The notes below the pieces were generated by a model that had not been told where the DNA came from, did no database searches, and was given only the letters and a program-made list of their open reading frames with translations. Positions 63,713-64,000 of a DNA stretch of 64,000 nucleotides are shown piece after piece. This stretch comes from Methanothrix sp. (lineage in GTDB: Archaea > Halobacteriota > Methanosarcinia > Methanotrichales > Methanotrichaceae). The translations under genes were made by a program, and so were the position numbers. Each line of letters opens with the position of its first letter. Within the stretch, counting starts at the first letter, position 1. The stretch is taken from NCBI GenBank assembly GCA_017994055.1, contig JAGOLL010000001.1, positions 1 through 64,000 of the forward strand, written 5' to 3'.

Positions 63713-64000
63713 GCTTTCAATAAGGCATGCATCTTTTTAGGTCCAAGGACGTAGTGTGCCGAAATGCTATGGGAGCGTGCCTTATTAAAGTTGGAGGGTT
63801 ATGGATCGGACCTGCAATTACTGCTTATAATTCATAATATAAATCATTTTCGTAATACTAAATTTTAAAATATTTTTCGAAAAAACGCTCAAAATTCAAT
63901 TCTATTTTGCAGTGCTGAACTGCTGCCCCACTCAGGGATATGCAGCAAAGAATGAGAGGATTCTCCTTGTCGAATGGGGAGAGTGGGATGGCAGAAGATG
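63713..64000. other. AT-rich end of window, possible next gene start
   Basis: About 270 bp of AT-rich spacer after nikE with several TATA-like strings (about 63835-63885). At 63988 an ATG follows GGGGAG by 8 nt, which could open a plus-strand gene continuing past the window, but only four codons are visible. Confidence 0.3.

Noticed and set aside
1-64000. CRISPR arrays, intact insertion sequences, prophage
   Set aside because: No regularly spaced direct repeats, transposase, integrase or phage structural genes were seen in the window.

Overview
The window reads as chromosomal DNA of an aceticlastic methanogen of the genus Methanothrix (Methanosaeta); I do not assign a species. The main reasons are three tandem AMP-forming acetyl-CoA synthetase genes (the acetate activation route of this genus, in place of the Methanosarcina AckA/Pta pair), archaeal information genes (Kae1, Taw1, an e-MtaB-type methylthiotransferase, archaeal-type CobT, an intron-containing tRNA-Trp), TATA-box promoters, and GGAGGTGAT-like ribosome binding sites with frequent TTG/GTG starts.

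Layout. 0.4-7.1 kb: three acs genes on the minus strand, each with its own promoter and a long leader. 7.4-12.2 kb: minus-strand e-MtaB and a cobT / zinc dehydrogenase / TrpD-like operon. 12.3-14.1 kb: scpB, a small hypothetical gene and a dodecin. 14.2-16.9 kb: Fpg and the methylthioadenosine salvage pair mtnA-mtnP. 17.1-25.0 kb: a hybrid histidine kinase, an RND (HAE3) exporter with an exported partner, and two small membrane proteins. 25.2-32.4 kb: accessory region with a secreted M20 dipeptidase, an exported adenosine deaminase-like protein, an MFS exporter, a nucleotidyltransferase, an orphan YgiT-type zinc finger, decayed fragments of a second MFS and a second nucleotidyltransferase, and an unknown membrane protein. 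32.5-39.9 kb: core genes kae1, purD, glnA, tRNA-Lys, tRNA-Trp (its intron carries a box C/D guide RNA), nfo, a lone receiver protein and taw1. 40.3-44.6 kb: YeiH-family transporter, two tandem exported pentapeptide-repeat proteins ending in a channel-like module, and tRNA-Arg. 44.7-51.2 kb: hisG, a cold-shock protein, a PAPS-reductase/ferredoxin fusion, two small secreted proteins of an unrecognised repeat family, a Get3/ArsA ATPase and a Dph6-like ATPase. 51.5-55.6 kb: an unknown secreted protein followed by a metal-chelate/corrinoid-type ABC importer. 55.6-63.7 kb: a TPR protein and NikR, divergent from a nickel/peptide-type ABC operon that contains a SAM methyltransferase.

How the parts fit. 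Acs makes the acetyl-CoA that is split by the nickel enzyme CODH/ACS; nickel is also needed for coenzyme F430 and corrinoid for methyl transfer. Acetate activation, a corrinoid lower-ligand gene (cobT), a possible corrinoid or iron importer and a NikR-linked nickel uptake operon therefore all bear on one energy pathway. Three enzymes for tRNA position 37 (Kae1, e-MtaB, Taw1) also lie here at separate loci.

Most unusual observations: two genes (an exported protein at 51576 and nikB at 60131) whose only well-placed start is an ATA codon; the methyltransferase inside the nickel operon; the pentapeptide/channel-like tandem pair; a two-member family of small secreted proteins with a D-I-x-G-S repeat; shared hairpins overlapping the stop codons of two acs genes; and a TrpD paralog with altered active-site motifs in the cobT operon. 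No CRISPR array and no intact insertion sequence was seen.
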